A program made the position numbers and the translations under genes. Below the pieces are notes generated by a model, which was given only the letters and a program-made list of their open reading frames with translations, ran no database searches and was not told where the DNA came from. From positions 34,809,946-34,873,945 of the forward strand of contig QVOM02000116.1 in the NCBI GenBank assembly GCA_003586115.2: 64,000 nt of DNA, written 5' to 3'. This document shows positions 24,314 through 35,940 of this stretch, piece after piece. This DNA is from Salvator merianae. Lineage: Eukaryota; Chordata; Lepidosauria; Squamata; Teiidae. The first letter of the stretch is position 1. Each line of letters begins with the position of its first letter.

Positions 24314-26361
24314 ATTTGGCTTGCAATCTGATGGCGTTTTGAAAACATTACTGTAGCTTTCTTCATTATTTTAGAAGTTCCTATAGTTAGTTTTGTGACA
24401 TGCAAATATATTTAAATCTGATTGATACACTGGTTAAAAGATAGATCTCTAAAAAGGATGTAAATATGGATAGATTTATTAATTCATGAAACTCTAAGTG
24501 TCTTGCTCTGCTGCCAGAGCAATTTAAAAAATATAGATAGTTTTTAAACAGAGGAAGTGTAACCCCCTGTAGAAACTATATGTACGTTAATAAAGAAATG
24601 CAAATACTTACAAAGAAATTCCTTTGGTTCCAAAACTTAAATGTCATATGTTGGTTGATTTATCAACCATAATGTCTTAAAGAAATTTGGCTGAGAAAAG
24701 CCTTTGAAGTCTATTAGCCTTTGGGTAGTAATTAGAAAGAACTTTCAGTGACTCTTCTTTTTGTGTAATGTGCCTAATTACAGTAGCTCCCTCCCATACC
24801 ATTATGCTGAGACAGAAACGAGACAGTAGTTCAGCCTCTGTACAAAATATTCATTATATTATTATTAGTTTTATAAAGTGTGCGTAAACTAAAATCCTCA
24901 TGTTGCTATAAATGACAGCAGTTTCCTTTCCAGCTATGGTTCATGTACGGTATACTCTGTACAACTTTGTCTTTTCAAACAAGTCATGATTTGCCGTAGA
25001 TATAAGGAAAGGCAAAGATGTCCTTAAGCTGAGCTCAAGTCCTGATGATTTTATGTAGTTTCTTTGCAAAAACAGAGGCCAGTGATCCACAGAAGTGGCC
25101 AATGTGCCTCCCTTGCTTCATTGCTGCCGGGCCAGGTTTTGAAGCATCTACACCCATGCACGGAGGTCAGCCTCAGCCCCCAGGTGCATGTACAGCAGCC
25201 CCTTGAGTCACTGTGGCCTGTATTGACCGGCTTTGGCAAAGTAGGAGGCCATGTCAGTGTGTCATATGGCATGTGCTGGCCTTGAGGTAGCTTTTCTAGG
25301 CCCCAAGGTTCTAGTGCCTATTCCAGACACTTCAATGGGCCAGGGGGAGGAGCAGGGACAGGCTACCCTGGTGCTATGAGAAAGGTACCTTTGCCACATA
25401 ATGCAATCCTGGGCATAGATTTTCCACCGTCTTCTTCCTGAGAGAGGGCAGAGATAGCACCAACATCCCTCTGCATCCAAAGCAGATACTGGATCAAGGT
25501 GCTATAGCAACCCCTGAGAGCAATGAGAAAATTAACCTGGGTTCAACAGGAGTGATAGCCTTTGAATAATAACTGCAGGTTGGTTGAGGATGATAGAGGA
25601 ACAGCATCAGAATCTCCCCCCTGCCCCCACCCGGCATCGTGATGTTTCTTCTGCTGATGTCTAGCCATCCAAGCTGCAATTCTGAACCCGTTTCCCTGGA
25701 TTTAAACCTCATTGGACTCAGTACGCCTTACTTCTACCTAAATACTTGTAGGATTGTGTCCTGAGAAGCAAGCAAAATCCTAGCTGTGTCTGTACTGAGT
25801 TCTATAGCCACACACTCAACCCTAGTTGCACACTGAAGACACTCCCTGCTTCCTCCTCCACACTGCCCACATGTCGCCAAAGTCATGACACTCTGAGTCC
25901 ATTGCCTCTGGTCATGTCTGGTCCTGTGGCTCTCTGAGTTGATGCTGGCAGGTGTGATCAGGCATCATCAGATTTATATCTGGGTACCCAGACACCTGGG
26001 CAAACTGCTGCAGGTCACAGCCCGTGGTGCCCACAAGCAAACTGGAGACACTGGTAAGATGGCAGACAACCCCGAGTCTACATGTTCCTTGTTGGGGTAC
26101 AGCACATGTGGAAATGACTTTTTCTACAGCATGGACAATAACAATGGGAGATATCAAAGATATGGGCATTCTGAAATCCACATATAGACAAAGCCTATTA
26201 AGCCATAGTATTCGGTTGTTGTGATGAGAAAATAGAACAAAACTATAAATAAATCTGTAGGTTAAGTATCTCTCATATAATCTGTATATATGTTTCATGC
26301 ATAATATTGTTTCTATGGGCGGCTCTTTGAGGTTTTCCTGCATTGAAGGGTCTTAGATTAA

Positions 26362-26665
26362 GACTGCATCTCCACTTACTGTAAGAGGGCACCTCTGTTC
26401 ATCCAAAACGGTGCCCACAGCTGCCCTGTCTCCATTTCCAGCAGCAGCTCATGCCTTTGAAGTAATCATGCTCGCCATTTTGTGGCGCAATCGCTCGCAG
26501 AGGTGCCTCTGAAGCATGGCGATTTCTTCCCATCCTCTGCTGAGGTGCCGTTGAAAATGGTGCCTCCAAAATGGAAATGAGGAGGGCACCACAGATGAGA
26601 GTACCTCCTCCACATGCCCAAAACAGAGTTGTCTCTGCCGTAAGTGGAGACAAGGGCCACAGTCC
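26362..26665. mobile_element. Palindromic MITE, TCTCCACTTAC type
   Basis: The left end GACTGCATCTCCACTTACTG and the right end, read from the other strand, GGACTGTGG...TCTCCACTTACGGCAGAG are inverted repeats. Inner blocks such as GGTGCC...CCATTTCC also pair across a centre near 26500. It has no coding capacity and the superfamily is unassigned. Confidence 0.6.
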
Positions 26666-26744
26666 TGGACTCCAGTAGTAGCTGCACTGTTATGTAACTA
26701 CCGGCAAAAGTTGTGCAAAATGCTGTTTCAAAAACACTTAAACT

Positions 26745-27157
26745 GGCACTGCCTCCAGATGCATGGTAAAACCTGAGATCCTCTCGCTACCCTTGGTACA
26801 TTTCTCTGGCATTCCTAATATAGTCCTGATTTAAGCAGCCAAAATATACGTCGCTTTTACAGGAAATCCAGCAATGACACTGGATTTCCCATCACAGCAG
26901 TGTTTACCTTGATGTCTGTTGGAAGCTTTTGCAACTGGCCTGTCAGGTCTCCCTGAAGCCAGCCAAGCACATGAAAAACAATAAAAGGAAGTGGGTGAGT
27001 GCTTGGCAGGCTTCTGCTGGTCCCAATTAGGCTGAATGCGGAAGCTAATTACAGACACAAAGGTGAGCAAGGGTTACTTGTCATGTCTGAGGGTGGGGCA
27101 GCAAGAGTCAATCCCAGGACCTCGTTCAGATGACTCTTGCCATCTAGCGGCAGCCTG
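26745..27157. mobile_element. Large foldback MITE with GAAGCCAGCCAAG hairpin core
   Basis: The ends CACTGCCTCCAGATG and CATCTAGCGGCAGCC are inverted. The core hairpin (26955-27014) pairs GAAGCCAGCCAAGCAC with GTGCTTGGCAGGCTTC around an A-rich loop. The same hairpin, reverse complemented, occurs at 63911-63971, so this is a family. Confidence 0.6.
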
Positions 27158-27897
27158 GATTGCCCCTCTACCTGGAGGCTAGACTTTGGTAGGTGAAATA
27201 AGCAAAGCCACCTGGCAGTAACGTGAGCAGTTACTTTAGGTCACGTGCTCCTGTATTCTCCCCCTAGTCTTCTCAGAGGCTGGGGTTGGGACAACTGACC
27301 CTCTGCCATAAAGTGCAATGCAATCATTTGTAACAACACACATTCTGGGGTCTGTTAAAGCTCTGGCCTCTGCCAGCCCTCTAAATTAAAAATAACCACA
27401 CCCCAGCTAACAGCAGATAAAGGAGAGCCTTTGTCATTAGACTCTAAGGTCTATCGAAGGGGCCTTAAAAATTACAAGCAGCCCTCCTGGTTTGCCTTAA
27501 CATGTAAGTTTACTAATCAAGTTACACTCGGTTATTCAACCAGCTCTGTATGTTCCCTTTTGTTCCCCACACCGTGGGCCCAAACAACCAAGGCTATAGA
27601 CTTATATTTCTCCAATTCTTTTAAATGCGTTTTTCAGTTTGAAACGCAATCTGCCGGCAGCCTTGCCTACTTTGAAAAGTGAGAATGTAGGGGGATAGTA
27701 CAGTGGAAGAGATTTATAATTTTCCCAGCTTTTCCCTACATGGTCATACAGATGAAAAGCACATGTTCCACTCACTGTTTACAGAAAACATAAAGCAACC
27801 TGGTAGTCAGAATATGGTTGCAGGAAAAGTAAACCTAAACTTTAACAATTTGAGGCAATGTAGCAGAATTGGTTTCTTCTATCATTTTATACTTGCC

Positions 27898-27921
27898 TTT
27901 AATTTAATTTAATTTAATTTA
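27898..27921. repeat. (TTTAA)n microsatellite
   Basis: About five TTTAA units. Confidence 0.85.
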
Positions 27922-28618
27922 AGCATTCGACATATATTTGTGGGTTAAACAGCTAAATAAAGCCAAATTTGCATTTAGTATTATAGGTTGTGGTGTATTC
28001 TCCCATATTATCCCTTACACACTAACGTTTTTCCCAGAATACTAATTTTGTTAATGATTTTTGGCAGTCACCATTTCATCAATTTGGAAACTATAAAAGA
28101 ATAACAGTGTTTCTGTTCTAAACAAAATGATAACTTCTTTACTACCCACCTGCTTCAACTGCACAAATCTGCTCAGAGTTCTTACATCTCATTCTGATGA
28201 AGCTAAACATATGACTAAAAAAATCTTGGAACACTGGTTGATCACGAAGGGAACATGAGCCAGAAGTATGATGTTGCAGCAAAACAAGCAAATGTAGTTC
28301 TGGACTGCATCAAAGGAGGTATAGTTTCCGAATCACAAAAATAATGGCTTCATTCTGTCCCACACTGGTTACATCCCACCAGGAGTACTGAGGCCAGTTT
28401 TGGTACCTACACCTTACAAAGAATTCAGATGGAATACATATGGAGAAGGACAGTACAGATGATCAGAATAAAAATAATGTTCTAGAAGAAGAGAAATTGA
28501 GAGCTCTAGGAATATTTTTATCTTGAGGGGACTAAGGGAAAATATTGTAGCAGTCTTCAGAACCTATTCATTGTCATTCCAGAATGATAGTGTAGCACAT
28601 GTGGAAAAGACTTCTTCT

Positions 28619-28714
28619 GTTCGCGGGGCCTCTGGGCCTCCATACTGTCACAGCAGGTCGCCCAGCTTTCCACAGGTTACGAACAACCACCCTTAAAGCC
28701 AGCAGCCACCGCTG
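28619..28714. mobile_element. hAT-like palindromic MITE, copy 3 (partial)
   Basis: It shares TTCGCGGGGCCTCTGGGCC, CCTCCATACTGTC and CCCTTAAAGCC with the 39146 copy and ends GCAGCCACCGCTG. The left outer arm is missing and no target duplication is seen, so it is a truncated copy. Confidence 0.7.
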
Positions 28715-28767
28715 CCCACCCCAAGGTTCTCTGGCTCCCAGAAGTCTCTAGCAAGGTGAGAAGAAGG

Positions 28768-28791
28768 AGTAGTAGTAGTAGTAGTAGTAGT
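28768..28791. repeat. (AGT)8 microsatellite
   Basis: Eight perfect AGT units. Confidence 0.95.
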
Positions 28792-28794
28792 GTG

Positions 28795-29125
28795 GTTGGT
28801 TTTTGGACCCTGCTTTTCTCACCCGGAGGGACTCAAAGCAGCTTACAAACCTTCTGTTCTTCTCCCCACAACAGACACTCTGGCCCTTTCTGCACTTGAC
28901 CTTATTCCAGATTATATCTTGGAATAGGGATTTGCCACCTGCATGCTACTGTGAACTATGGCAGGCCCCACCTGGGGCCTGCTATAATCTGCACTAGTGT
29001 GTGGATAGCAGGTCCCTATTCTGGGATATAGTCCAGAATAAAGCCACGTGCAGAAAGGGCCCCTGTGAGGTCGGTGGGACTGTGAGAACTCAAAACAGAG
29101 CTGTGACGAGCCCAAGGTCACCCAG
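28795..29125 (-). mobile_element. LINE 3' end fragment interrupted by a MITE
   Basis: GGACCCTGCTTTTCTCACCC followed by GGGACTCAAAGCAGCTTACAA, then CCCCACAACAGACA and, after the insertion at 28882-29061, CCTGTGAGGTCGGTGGG and CCCAAGGTCACCCAGC. This is a tail known from squamate CR1/L2-type LINEs. The two halves join naturally once the inserted 180 bp are ignored. Confidence 0.55.
28882..29061. mobile_element. 180-bp palindromic MITE (GGCCCTTTCTGCAC), copy 1
   Basis: Terminal inverted repeats GGCCCTTTCTGCAC...GTGCAGAAAGGGCC continue inward as CCTTATTCCAGATTATATC, paired with a copy near 29020-29040, so most of the element folds back on itself. The flanks TCT (28879-28881) and CCT (29062-29064) could be a 3-bp target duplication with one change. 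GG-starting ends with a 3-bp duplication suggest the PIF/Harbinger group, which is an inference. Confidence 0.75.
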
Positions 29126-29840
29126 CAGACTCAAACTGGGAGAGTTCCAGATAACATGTGCACCTTGCAGATGTGCAGGTAAGTAAAGCTATCATGGAAA
29201 ACTGGCATCACTGCTGAATTTTCCATAACAGTGTAACATTTTTTTTGTGCATTGCAACTGACATTGCATTGGGAAGGCTGTGGGGGTGTCTGGTAATCCC
29301 CCTTCAGTTTCTAGGAAGAACTTGCTGTTTACATGTCACCTGAAGGTAGCCTAAGTTTCAAAAAAAGAGTCAATTTAAATATAAAGGGGACATTTGCCTG
29401 ACTGAAGTTTGAGAAATAGTCAGTGGCCTAATGGATAGATTGAAAATATTTTGAGAGTAGGCCTATCTTTTGTGGATGTGGATGTTTGACCCCTTATCTC
29501 TGAAGTGCAACCACCCAATTAAACAGGGAAAATATAAGCATTTTGCTCCCTTCTGGATCAGTTCAGTCTTAAGTTCATTTTAAAAGTTTCTTTTTTTCTT
29601 TATTTGATGACAAGTTTCATGCTTGACTTCTCATACAGGTCAAACCAGCTTACTCACGGTATGAACTGTATACCTCCTACCAAAACATTCTGCCCTTTGG
29701 AGGAAGTCCACCGAGCCAGCTGTGCTTTTAGCAATCTTAGATGTGACTAAGCTGCCTTGTCCTTCAAAAACCTCTTTCCAAATGCTTTTACATGATTTAA
29801 GATGTTACATTGTCCATCTCACCCCTTTCCCCTGAAAACA

Positions 29841-29875
<35 letters not shown>

Positions 29876-31074
29876 AGGTGAAAGACAAAACTTGCCAGCT
29901 AACTATTACAAAAAATAAGCTGGATTTCAAGCGGAGTAACTTGTTGGAGTAACTTTTGTGACAAGTCCTAGAACTCCGACCTTATCCTTGGTTTTTAAAA
30001 GTGTGGTGGGTGGGAAATGTTGTGCAAAGGGCGATAGTGGCCACCCATGACCTAAATTTCCCTGAGAAATAAATGAACAAAAGTCCAAAGTCATTTAAGT
30101 ACTCCCATTATGACGATTTCTGCACCAGCCTGCACCAACTGACTACTATTTTATTACCAATGTAAGCATCTGAAATAGTTTTAGAATTAATATTTTAATT
30201 AGCTTATATCTTATCCCAGCGATGGAAAATACAATAATTTAACTCTTTAGAGAAGAATTCCCTTGGGCTGCAACTTCAAGAACTCTTTGCACTCCCCCCG
30301 CCACTAGTAAATGGGTGGAACAGGGGGCTCTTTTATGCTTGCCTCTCCAGCCAGCTGAAAAATAAACAAATGGGAAATATCAAAGAGAGAACTGCTGGGA
30401 AAGGAACTCATGCCATCTGAAGGGCATATGGAAAAAAGAAATGCAATTATGGAAAGCAGACCACTAAATACAGAAGGACATGTGTGACTTGAAGGCTGTA
30501 TATGCCATCTACCTTATTAATCCCTTCGCAATACAACCAAAGCAATTGTGTGTGGTTCAGGTCAAGGCAGGGGAGAGAGAATTTCAAAAACAGTAGACAA
30601 AAGGAGCACAGAATTGGGAAACGGGTCTGTTTTTCTTATGGGGGAGGCACATACAATCATTTCTCTTTTCTCTTGTGCCATGAAAGCAAACTGTCAAGAC
30701 TAGTCGGGTTTCTGCAATTGCCTTTCAGGAGGGAAAGCAAGAAGAAGAAAGAAAAGAAACAATTACAGGAACATATCAGTGAAGTATAGGCTTATTTGTG
30801 TGTTTCCTATCCTGCCCTCAGGCTGAGGGGTCCCAGCACAGTGAACAAGAAATTAAAAACATAGTAATAAAGTAATAACAATACTGTAGCTAAATACACC
30901 ATGTATACATATGTAAAAATGTGGTGTGTATCTACTGTATATACATTAAAAAGCTTGAAACAAAACCAGAATTTAAAACAGCTGCAGCCTGAATATTTTC
31001 ACAGACATGATGGCTCTACTGTTTGGCAAATGTTGGATGCCTGGCAGCCGTGATGGTAGCCTCCTAACTGTTTC
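29126..31074. other. Intergenic DNA
   Basis: It carries the (GCT)11 run at 29841-29873 and a LINE-tail-like phrase CCTATCCTGCCCTCAGGCTGA near 30808-30830. No gene was recognised. Confidence 0.55.
29841..29873. repeat. (GCT)11 perfect trinucleotide repeat
   Basis: Eleven uninterrupted GCT units in non-coding sequence. No open frame containing it resembles a protein. Such CTG/CAG runs are often length-polymorphic. Confidence 0.97.
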
Positions 31075-31575
31075 TTCAAAACCATTACAACCGTAGTGCT
31101 TCTTCCCTTTGCACTGCACTACAATTATAGTGCCTCCCGCTTTTGCACTACACTGCAATCGTAGTGTCTCTCCCTTTTGCATTGCACTGCAATCGTAGTG
31201 TCTCTCCCTTTTGCACTGTATTATAATTGTAGTACCTCTCTCTTTTGCACTGCACTACAATTGCAGTTCCTCTCTCTTTTGCACTACAATTGTAGTGCCT
31301 CCCCCCTTTGCACTACAATTGTAGTGCCTCCCCCTTTTGCAGTGCACTACAATTGTAGTTCCTCTCCCTTTTGCACTACAATTGTAGTGCCTCCCCCTTT
31401 TGCACTGCACTACAATTGTAGTTCCTCTCCCTTTTGCACTACAATTGTAGTGCCTCCCCCTTTTGCACTGCACTACAATTGTAGTTCCTCTCCCTTTTGC
31501 ACTACAATTGTAGTGCCTCCCCCTTTTGCACTGCACTACTGTCGTAGTGCCTCTCTCCTTTTGCATTGCAGCTGT
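31075..31575. repeat. Minisatellite with alternating 34/29-bp units
   Basis: About 16 monomers read TTTTGCACT(GCACT)ACAATTGTAG(T/TT)GCCTCYCCC. Central monomers (about 31320-31530) alternate between a 34-bp form with an extra GCACT and a 29-bp form, making a 63-bp higher-order unit. Outer monomers are more diverged. Most inner monomers contain the perfect 12-bp palindrome CTACAATTGTAG. Because 63 is divisible by three, both strands stay open as repetitive peptides (21-residue period). This is a by-product of the repeat, not evidence for a protein. Confidence 0.93.
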
Positions 31576-31717
31576 AGAGCTATTTGTAAAGCAAATGCCA
31601 CTGTCTGCACACCTCTGCTCCCTGATGTCCATTTCAAAGACTGATCTTCAAAACTGAGAATGAGAAGACTTGTTTGAAGAGCCCTGTGAGCTCCTTAATA
31701 AACCACTCTGCTGCTAA

Positions 31718-31888
31718 GACGTCATAATGCTGCTTATGGTAGCATGACAGGGGAAGAGTGCAGTTTCTGTGCAGATGCCATGCTCTTCCTTCACACTGAA
31801 TGCTCAATAAGGGGACTGTGTTGTACAGACATCGCACTCTCATTGCACATTCAAAATGCCATAAAGGCGCTGTACAGATCCTGACAAT
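31718..31888 (-). repeat. 528-bp repeat family, diverged partial copy C
   Basis: It aligns with part of copy B at 51535-52062 in the same strand sense. Shared blocks include GAGTGCAG, TGTGCAGA, AATGCCATAAAGGCGC versus GGTGCCATTAAGGCGC, and TACAGATCCTG. It is far more diverged than copies A and B, so the family has a history and A/B are not a one-off duplication. Only the middle of the unit is preserved. Confidence 0.6.
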
Positions 31889-31889
31889 G

Positions 31890-34390
31890 TTCTGTTCTCC
31901 CCAATGCTGGAGGCAGTGCCAGTGTCTGATACCCTAAGAATGGGATGGGGCCTGGAGGTGGGACAAAGGGCAGGGTGTGATTTAGAGTAGCCCCATGCCC
32001 CCTGAGCTTGACACATTGTGCAACAGTTCCACTTGTGCTATGCTAAAGCTGATGCCAATAGTTGGATAATATAGACTGTCAACTGAATGCTCTCACAGAC
32101 TTGCCACGTTGAGGGGTTGCATGGGATGGCAGCAATGCATAGTGGTGATGTCCAGTTATGGCAAGCTGAGCTGGCAGCCACATGGTCTCTTTGGACCATA
32201 CTAGAAGGATGCTGGGTGCGTGGTGACCACATGGCATTGCATGTAAAGAAAGAAGTGGACACTCTTTTGGCCCACAGTGACTGCAGATCACTGGCAGGTG
32301 GTCCACTCCTAGGCATAAAATCCACTCCCGGTAAAAGTTGCTCTGCCAAATGCAGCATGGGTTTCACTCACTCCAGCAGCTGCCATGTGGATGGTGGATC
32401 AACTCACCTAACTGAGTTCACAAAGTGAACTGAAATGCTGAAAATGGCCCACTTCCGGGACCATTTCCTGCATTTTATCTGTTTCATCTTATTTAAGAAT
32501 TCATATCCTGCCCTTCACCAAAAGGTCCCAGGCCATGTCACAATAATAAAAAGATAAACATATATAAAGTATTCTTCAAGTTTATTTAAAATATAATCCT
32601 CCCTTCCCGGTAGGACAATGCTTATGGGCCCAGATGAAACCTTCAACAACAGGGAACTTCCATTTCCTGGCCTTGAAGTTTGCCTGGGCTGGGGCATATG
32701 GCCCAGGTTGGTGGCCCTCAAACCTGCTTCTGGGTTGAAGTAAGCTCTCCTGCCGCATGTGCCACCCTGTGAATGTAGAAGTCACTTGAGTCGCTAAAAA
32801 GTGGGCAGCCATGGTGATGAAGATGATGCCCTGTATGCAGCTTGAATTTCTGGGTTTCCAGATGGCATGGGGGTAACACAACTGTCAGATGTCACACACA
32901 TACCCATGCCAATTGTCAGGGAAGCATTAAAGCAGGAAATCCTGCTCTGATATTGAGTTTCAACTCAAGGTGAAAGGTGGACACAACTGGCAATCTGCTG
33001 CTGCACAGCCATTTACCCATGCCACCCCTTGGCTGACCACATATCAGCCATTAATCATGTAAATGGTGCCTCGGTCTCTCATTTCTGACCCCATTGACTT
33101 GAATTGGTAGACTGGACCATGGTTCCCCTAACTCCTAGTTTTCTGCAGGCATCAGGTACCTGCACAACATGGTTCTGAAGTACATGACAGTTTGCGGGAA
33201 CCGAACTACAGCACTGTATACGTTATATTTACATAATGCCTGTTGTTATAGATGTTCTAGTCCAATTAGAGAAGTTTTATTTTAATTTGCTGTTTTCTAG
33301 CTGGGAGCTTCTGGACACCAGGAAGATCACTAGATTTCTAGCAGCTGTTTGGGCCAGGATTGCATCAGGAGAACGCCAAAAAGTTGACCAGGGCCAAATC
33401 CACCGCTGTGCCATTGCCATTTGTGTTGGCTCCTTATTTCAGCTATTTTCAAATGATGTTTAAAACTTTGATGTTTCCAATGTTAATATAAAACTATTGT
33501 TCCTAGGACTTTACTGCTGGAAGCCAGTGAACTAATAATGCATAACTGCTGTCAAGGAAACAAACATGAGGCTTTTGGTTTATCACTAATTAAAAGGTTT
33601 TGAACGTGCCTCTTGGTAAATAGTTTTCATTCCCTTTAAAACAATTAAAATACAATGCAAAAAAGTATAAAAGCGGGGGAAAATAAAAATAGAAAACAAT
33701 CCACAGAGACCTTTCCTACAATAAAACAACAAAAGATATGAAATGCAGGCTGATGTATTATATATTAATCACTGCTCTGTTTCTGTTCAAATGGCTCCAA
33801 AGTTCTTGTGAGAAGAATCCCACTTGCAGAATACAGCTATGAAAAGAAGATAAGATGTAGGCCTTGCCTCCCCAGCCATGGTCGGAGGTCTCTGGGTGTG
33901 GGCACTCCCAGCCGTGTCACCAGGTACTTCCACAGGTTCACATCAATATGCACGGGTATCATCCAAGGTATTTGCCATGAGAGACCTATTTTTTGCTCTT
34001 GTCCTCAGGTGTCTTGGATAGGCATGGTGCTTTTTGGAGGGTACTTCAGGCCACTGACAATGGATATGCACTGTCTGAAATCCTTCCTACAGACACCTGT
34101 GGTGGTAAGTGGAGCCGTGGTCAATGTTTGGCAGACCTTCTTTCAACCTGTGGCCCACTGTGTGTCCTGACTGACTGAGGGACTCAACAGAATCTGTGGA
34201 AATTGGCACAGCAGACTGCAGCAGAAATGCAGCACTGGCAAATCTCCCTCTTTCAGTTTCTTCCAAAACAAATGGGGGAATGCTTTCCATTGGTGGGTGG
34301 GAAATTCTGGACTGAATGCAAAATGCCTGATGAATGCTTTCCAGATGCTACAATTTCAAAGTCATGATGCATGGAGGAAACAACAAATTT
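31890..34390. other. Intergenic DNA
   Basis: A LINE-tail-like stretch at about 32485-32560 (TTCATATCCTGCCCTTCACC then AAAAGGTCCCAGG) is the only element recognised. Several open frames of about 100 residues overlap each other on both strands and resemble nothing known. Confidence 0.5.
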
Positions 34391-34395
34391 GGGGT

Positions 34396-34470
34396 TTATT
34401 TATTTATTTATTGGTCTATTTATTTATTTTGTAAGCATTTGTATGCCTCCCTATACACTCTCTGATGCAA
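34396..34470 (-). mobile_element. LINE 3' tail (TTTA repeat plus TATGCC)
   Basis: A run of TTTA units followed by TTTGTATGCCTCCCTATACAC mirrors the 3' end of the intact LINE at 39625-39700, in the same orientation. It is tail only. Confidence 0.5.
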
Positions 34471-34704
34471 AACGGTTCTGAAATCTGCGGTGGCTAGCAC
34501 TTGAGAGGGGACGCACCACTGTGAACCTGAAGATGAGACCAGCTCACCAGGTTCCTTTCTTCTCCATTTCTGAGGCTGCTGTGGGTGGCAGCTGGGAAGG
34601 ATGGGCAGCTTTCTCCTCCTCTCCCCCAGGCAAAATGCTTCATCTTATATACTACTTGTTAGACATTGGCTGGCCAGACCATGGCTCAGATCACTTCAAT
34701 GCAC

Positions 34705-35750
34705 TTCAATCTTAGCAAATGCAAAGTGATGCACACTGGGGCAAAGAACCTCAATTACACCTATAAACTGATGGGGGACAAATTTTCTGTGAAAGACTAG
34801 GAAAAGGATCTTGGGGTTCTGGCTGACAGCTCAATGAAGGTGTTGACCCTAATTAGGGGTAATTAGGAAGGGAATAGAAAACAAGGTGTCAAGGTGCCCC
34901 TTAAACATCTATGGTGAGACCACATTGGAATATTGTGTACAGTTCTGGTCACCTCACCTCAGAAAGGATATTGTGGAACTGGAAAAGGTGCAGAAAGGGC
35001 AACCAGAATGATCAAGGGGCTGCAACACCTTCCTTGTGAAATCAGGCTGCAACGTCTTGGCCTCTCCAGCTTTGAAAGACAGTGTTTAAGAGGAGACCTG
35101 ACTGAAGTATATAAGATCATGCACAGTATGGTTAAGGTAGATAGAGAAAAATTATTTTCTCTATTGCACAACACTAGGACCAGGGGGCGCTCTATGAAGC
35201 TGATGGGTAGGAGAGTTAAGGCTGACAAGGGAAAGTATTTTTTCACCCAGGGGATCATTGGTCTATGGAATTTATTACCAGAAGAGGTGGTGACAGCAAT
35301 CAGCCTGGATAGCTTTAAGAACAGATTGGACAGATTCATGGAGACCAGGGCTCTTTCTGCACTTGGACTTATTCCAGATTATATCTCAGAATAGGGACCT
35401 GCCATCTGCATGCTAGTGCAGACTGTGGTGGGCCCTGAGCATGACCTTTCATAGTTTGCACTAGCATGTAGATAGCAGGTCCCTATTCTGAGATATAATC
35501 CATAATAAGGCCAAGTGCAGAAAGGGCCCAGGTGTATCAATAGCAACTAGAATGGATGCCTAGGTGCTGCCTCCAGGTTGCAAAGAAAATCCCATTTGCA
35601 GGGAGTTGAGAGCAGGTAAAGGTTTTGCCTTTTTATTCTGCTTGAAAATGCTCAGAAGCAATTGGTGGGCCACTGTGTGAAACTGGATGCTGGATGAGAT
35701 GGGCTGTGACCTGATCCAGCAAGGCTCCTCTTATGTTCTTGTGATCAGTT
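34705..35750 (+). mobile_element. CR1-type LINE ORF2 3' fragment, with nested MITE
   Basis: Translation on + gives pieces of the reverse-transcriptase C-terminal region: NLSKCKVMHTGAKN, EKDLGVLADSSMKV, ERATRMIKGLQHLP, LQRLGLSSFERQCLRGDL, NTRTRGRSMKLMGRR and LWNLLPEEVV. These are characteristic of CR1 ORF2 outside the catalytic core. The first part has stop codons and deletions near 34790-34915. The longest clean frame is 34933-35394. It lacks the endonuclease and the YADD core, so it is 5'-truncated and inactive. The non-coding tail resumes after a 180-bp MITE at 35349-35528 and ends about 35750 with CTGATCCAGCAAGGCTCCTC. Confidence 0.8.
35349..35528. mobile_element. 180-bp palindromic MITE (GGCYCTTTCTGCAC), copy 2
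   Basis: It starts GGCTCTTTCTGCACTTGG and ends CAAGTGCAGAAAGGGCC, exactly 180 bp, the same length as copy 1 at 28882. The flanking CAG (35346-35348 and 35529-35531) is a perfect 3-bp duplication. Removing the insert restores the LINE phrase GAGACCAGGTGTATCAAT, which gives an internal empty-site test. The arms are complementary through most of their length (AGATTATATCTCAGAATAGG near 35372 against CCTATTCTGAGATATAAT near 35482). Confidence 0.85.
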
Positions 35751-35940
35751 GCTTTTACACAGCTTATCAGCCCCAGAGGGCATATTCCTGGAATCAAGGT
35801 ATATGAAAAATTTAAATTGTATTTTGTAAAGAGGAAGTGAGAACTTTGAACAAGGAAGAAAACGTGTTGAGACTACAAGATCTGTTTCTACCTATGGTTA
35901 TGATATATTTCTAAATTAACCATGTGTAGCAAGGGTTTAG

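Larger units (their letters stand above)
21209..26361. other. Intergenic DNA without recognised genes
   Basis: It holds the 22854-23047 repeat and a small hairpin at 24278-24313. A GC-richer block at 25050-25500 has overlapping short open frames on both strands but no family match. Possible foldback remnants lie around 21.88-22.25 kb. No exon was recognised. Confidence 0.55.

Noticed and set aside
25050..25500. GC-richer block with overlapping open frames on both strands, considered as an exon cluster
   Set aside because: No splice-bounded conserved peptide was recognised. Simultaneous openness of opposite strands points to composition.
31075..31575. CRISPR-like array
   Set aside because: Units are contiguous 29/34-bp monomers without unique spacers, and the DNA is vertebrate. 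It is a minisatellite.
31177..31644. Long open frames on both strands over the 31-kb minisatellite (155 and 125 residues)
   Set aside because: They are open only because the 63-bp higher-order unit is divisible by three and lacks stops. The peptides are pure repeats with no signal of a real protein.
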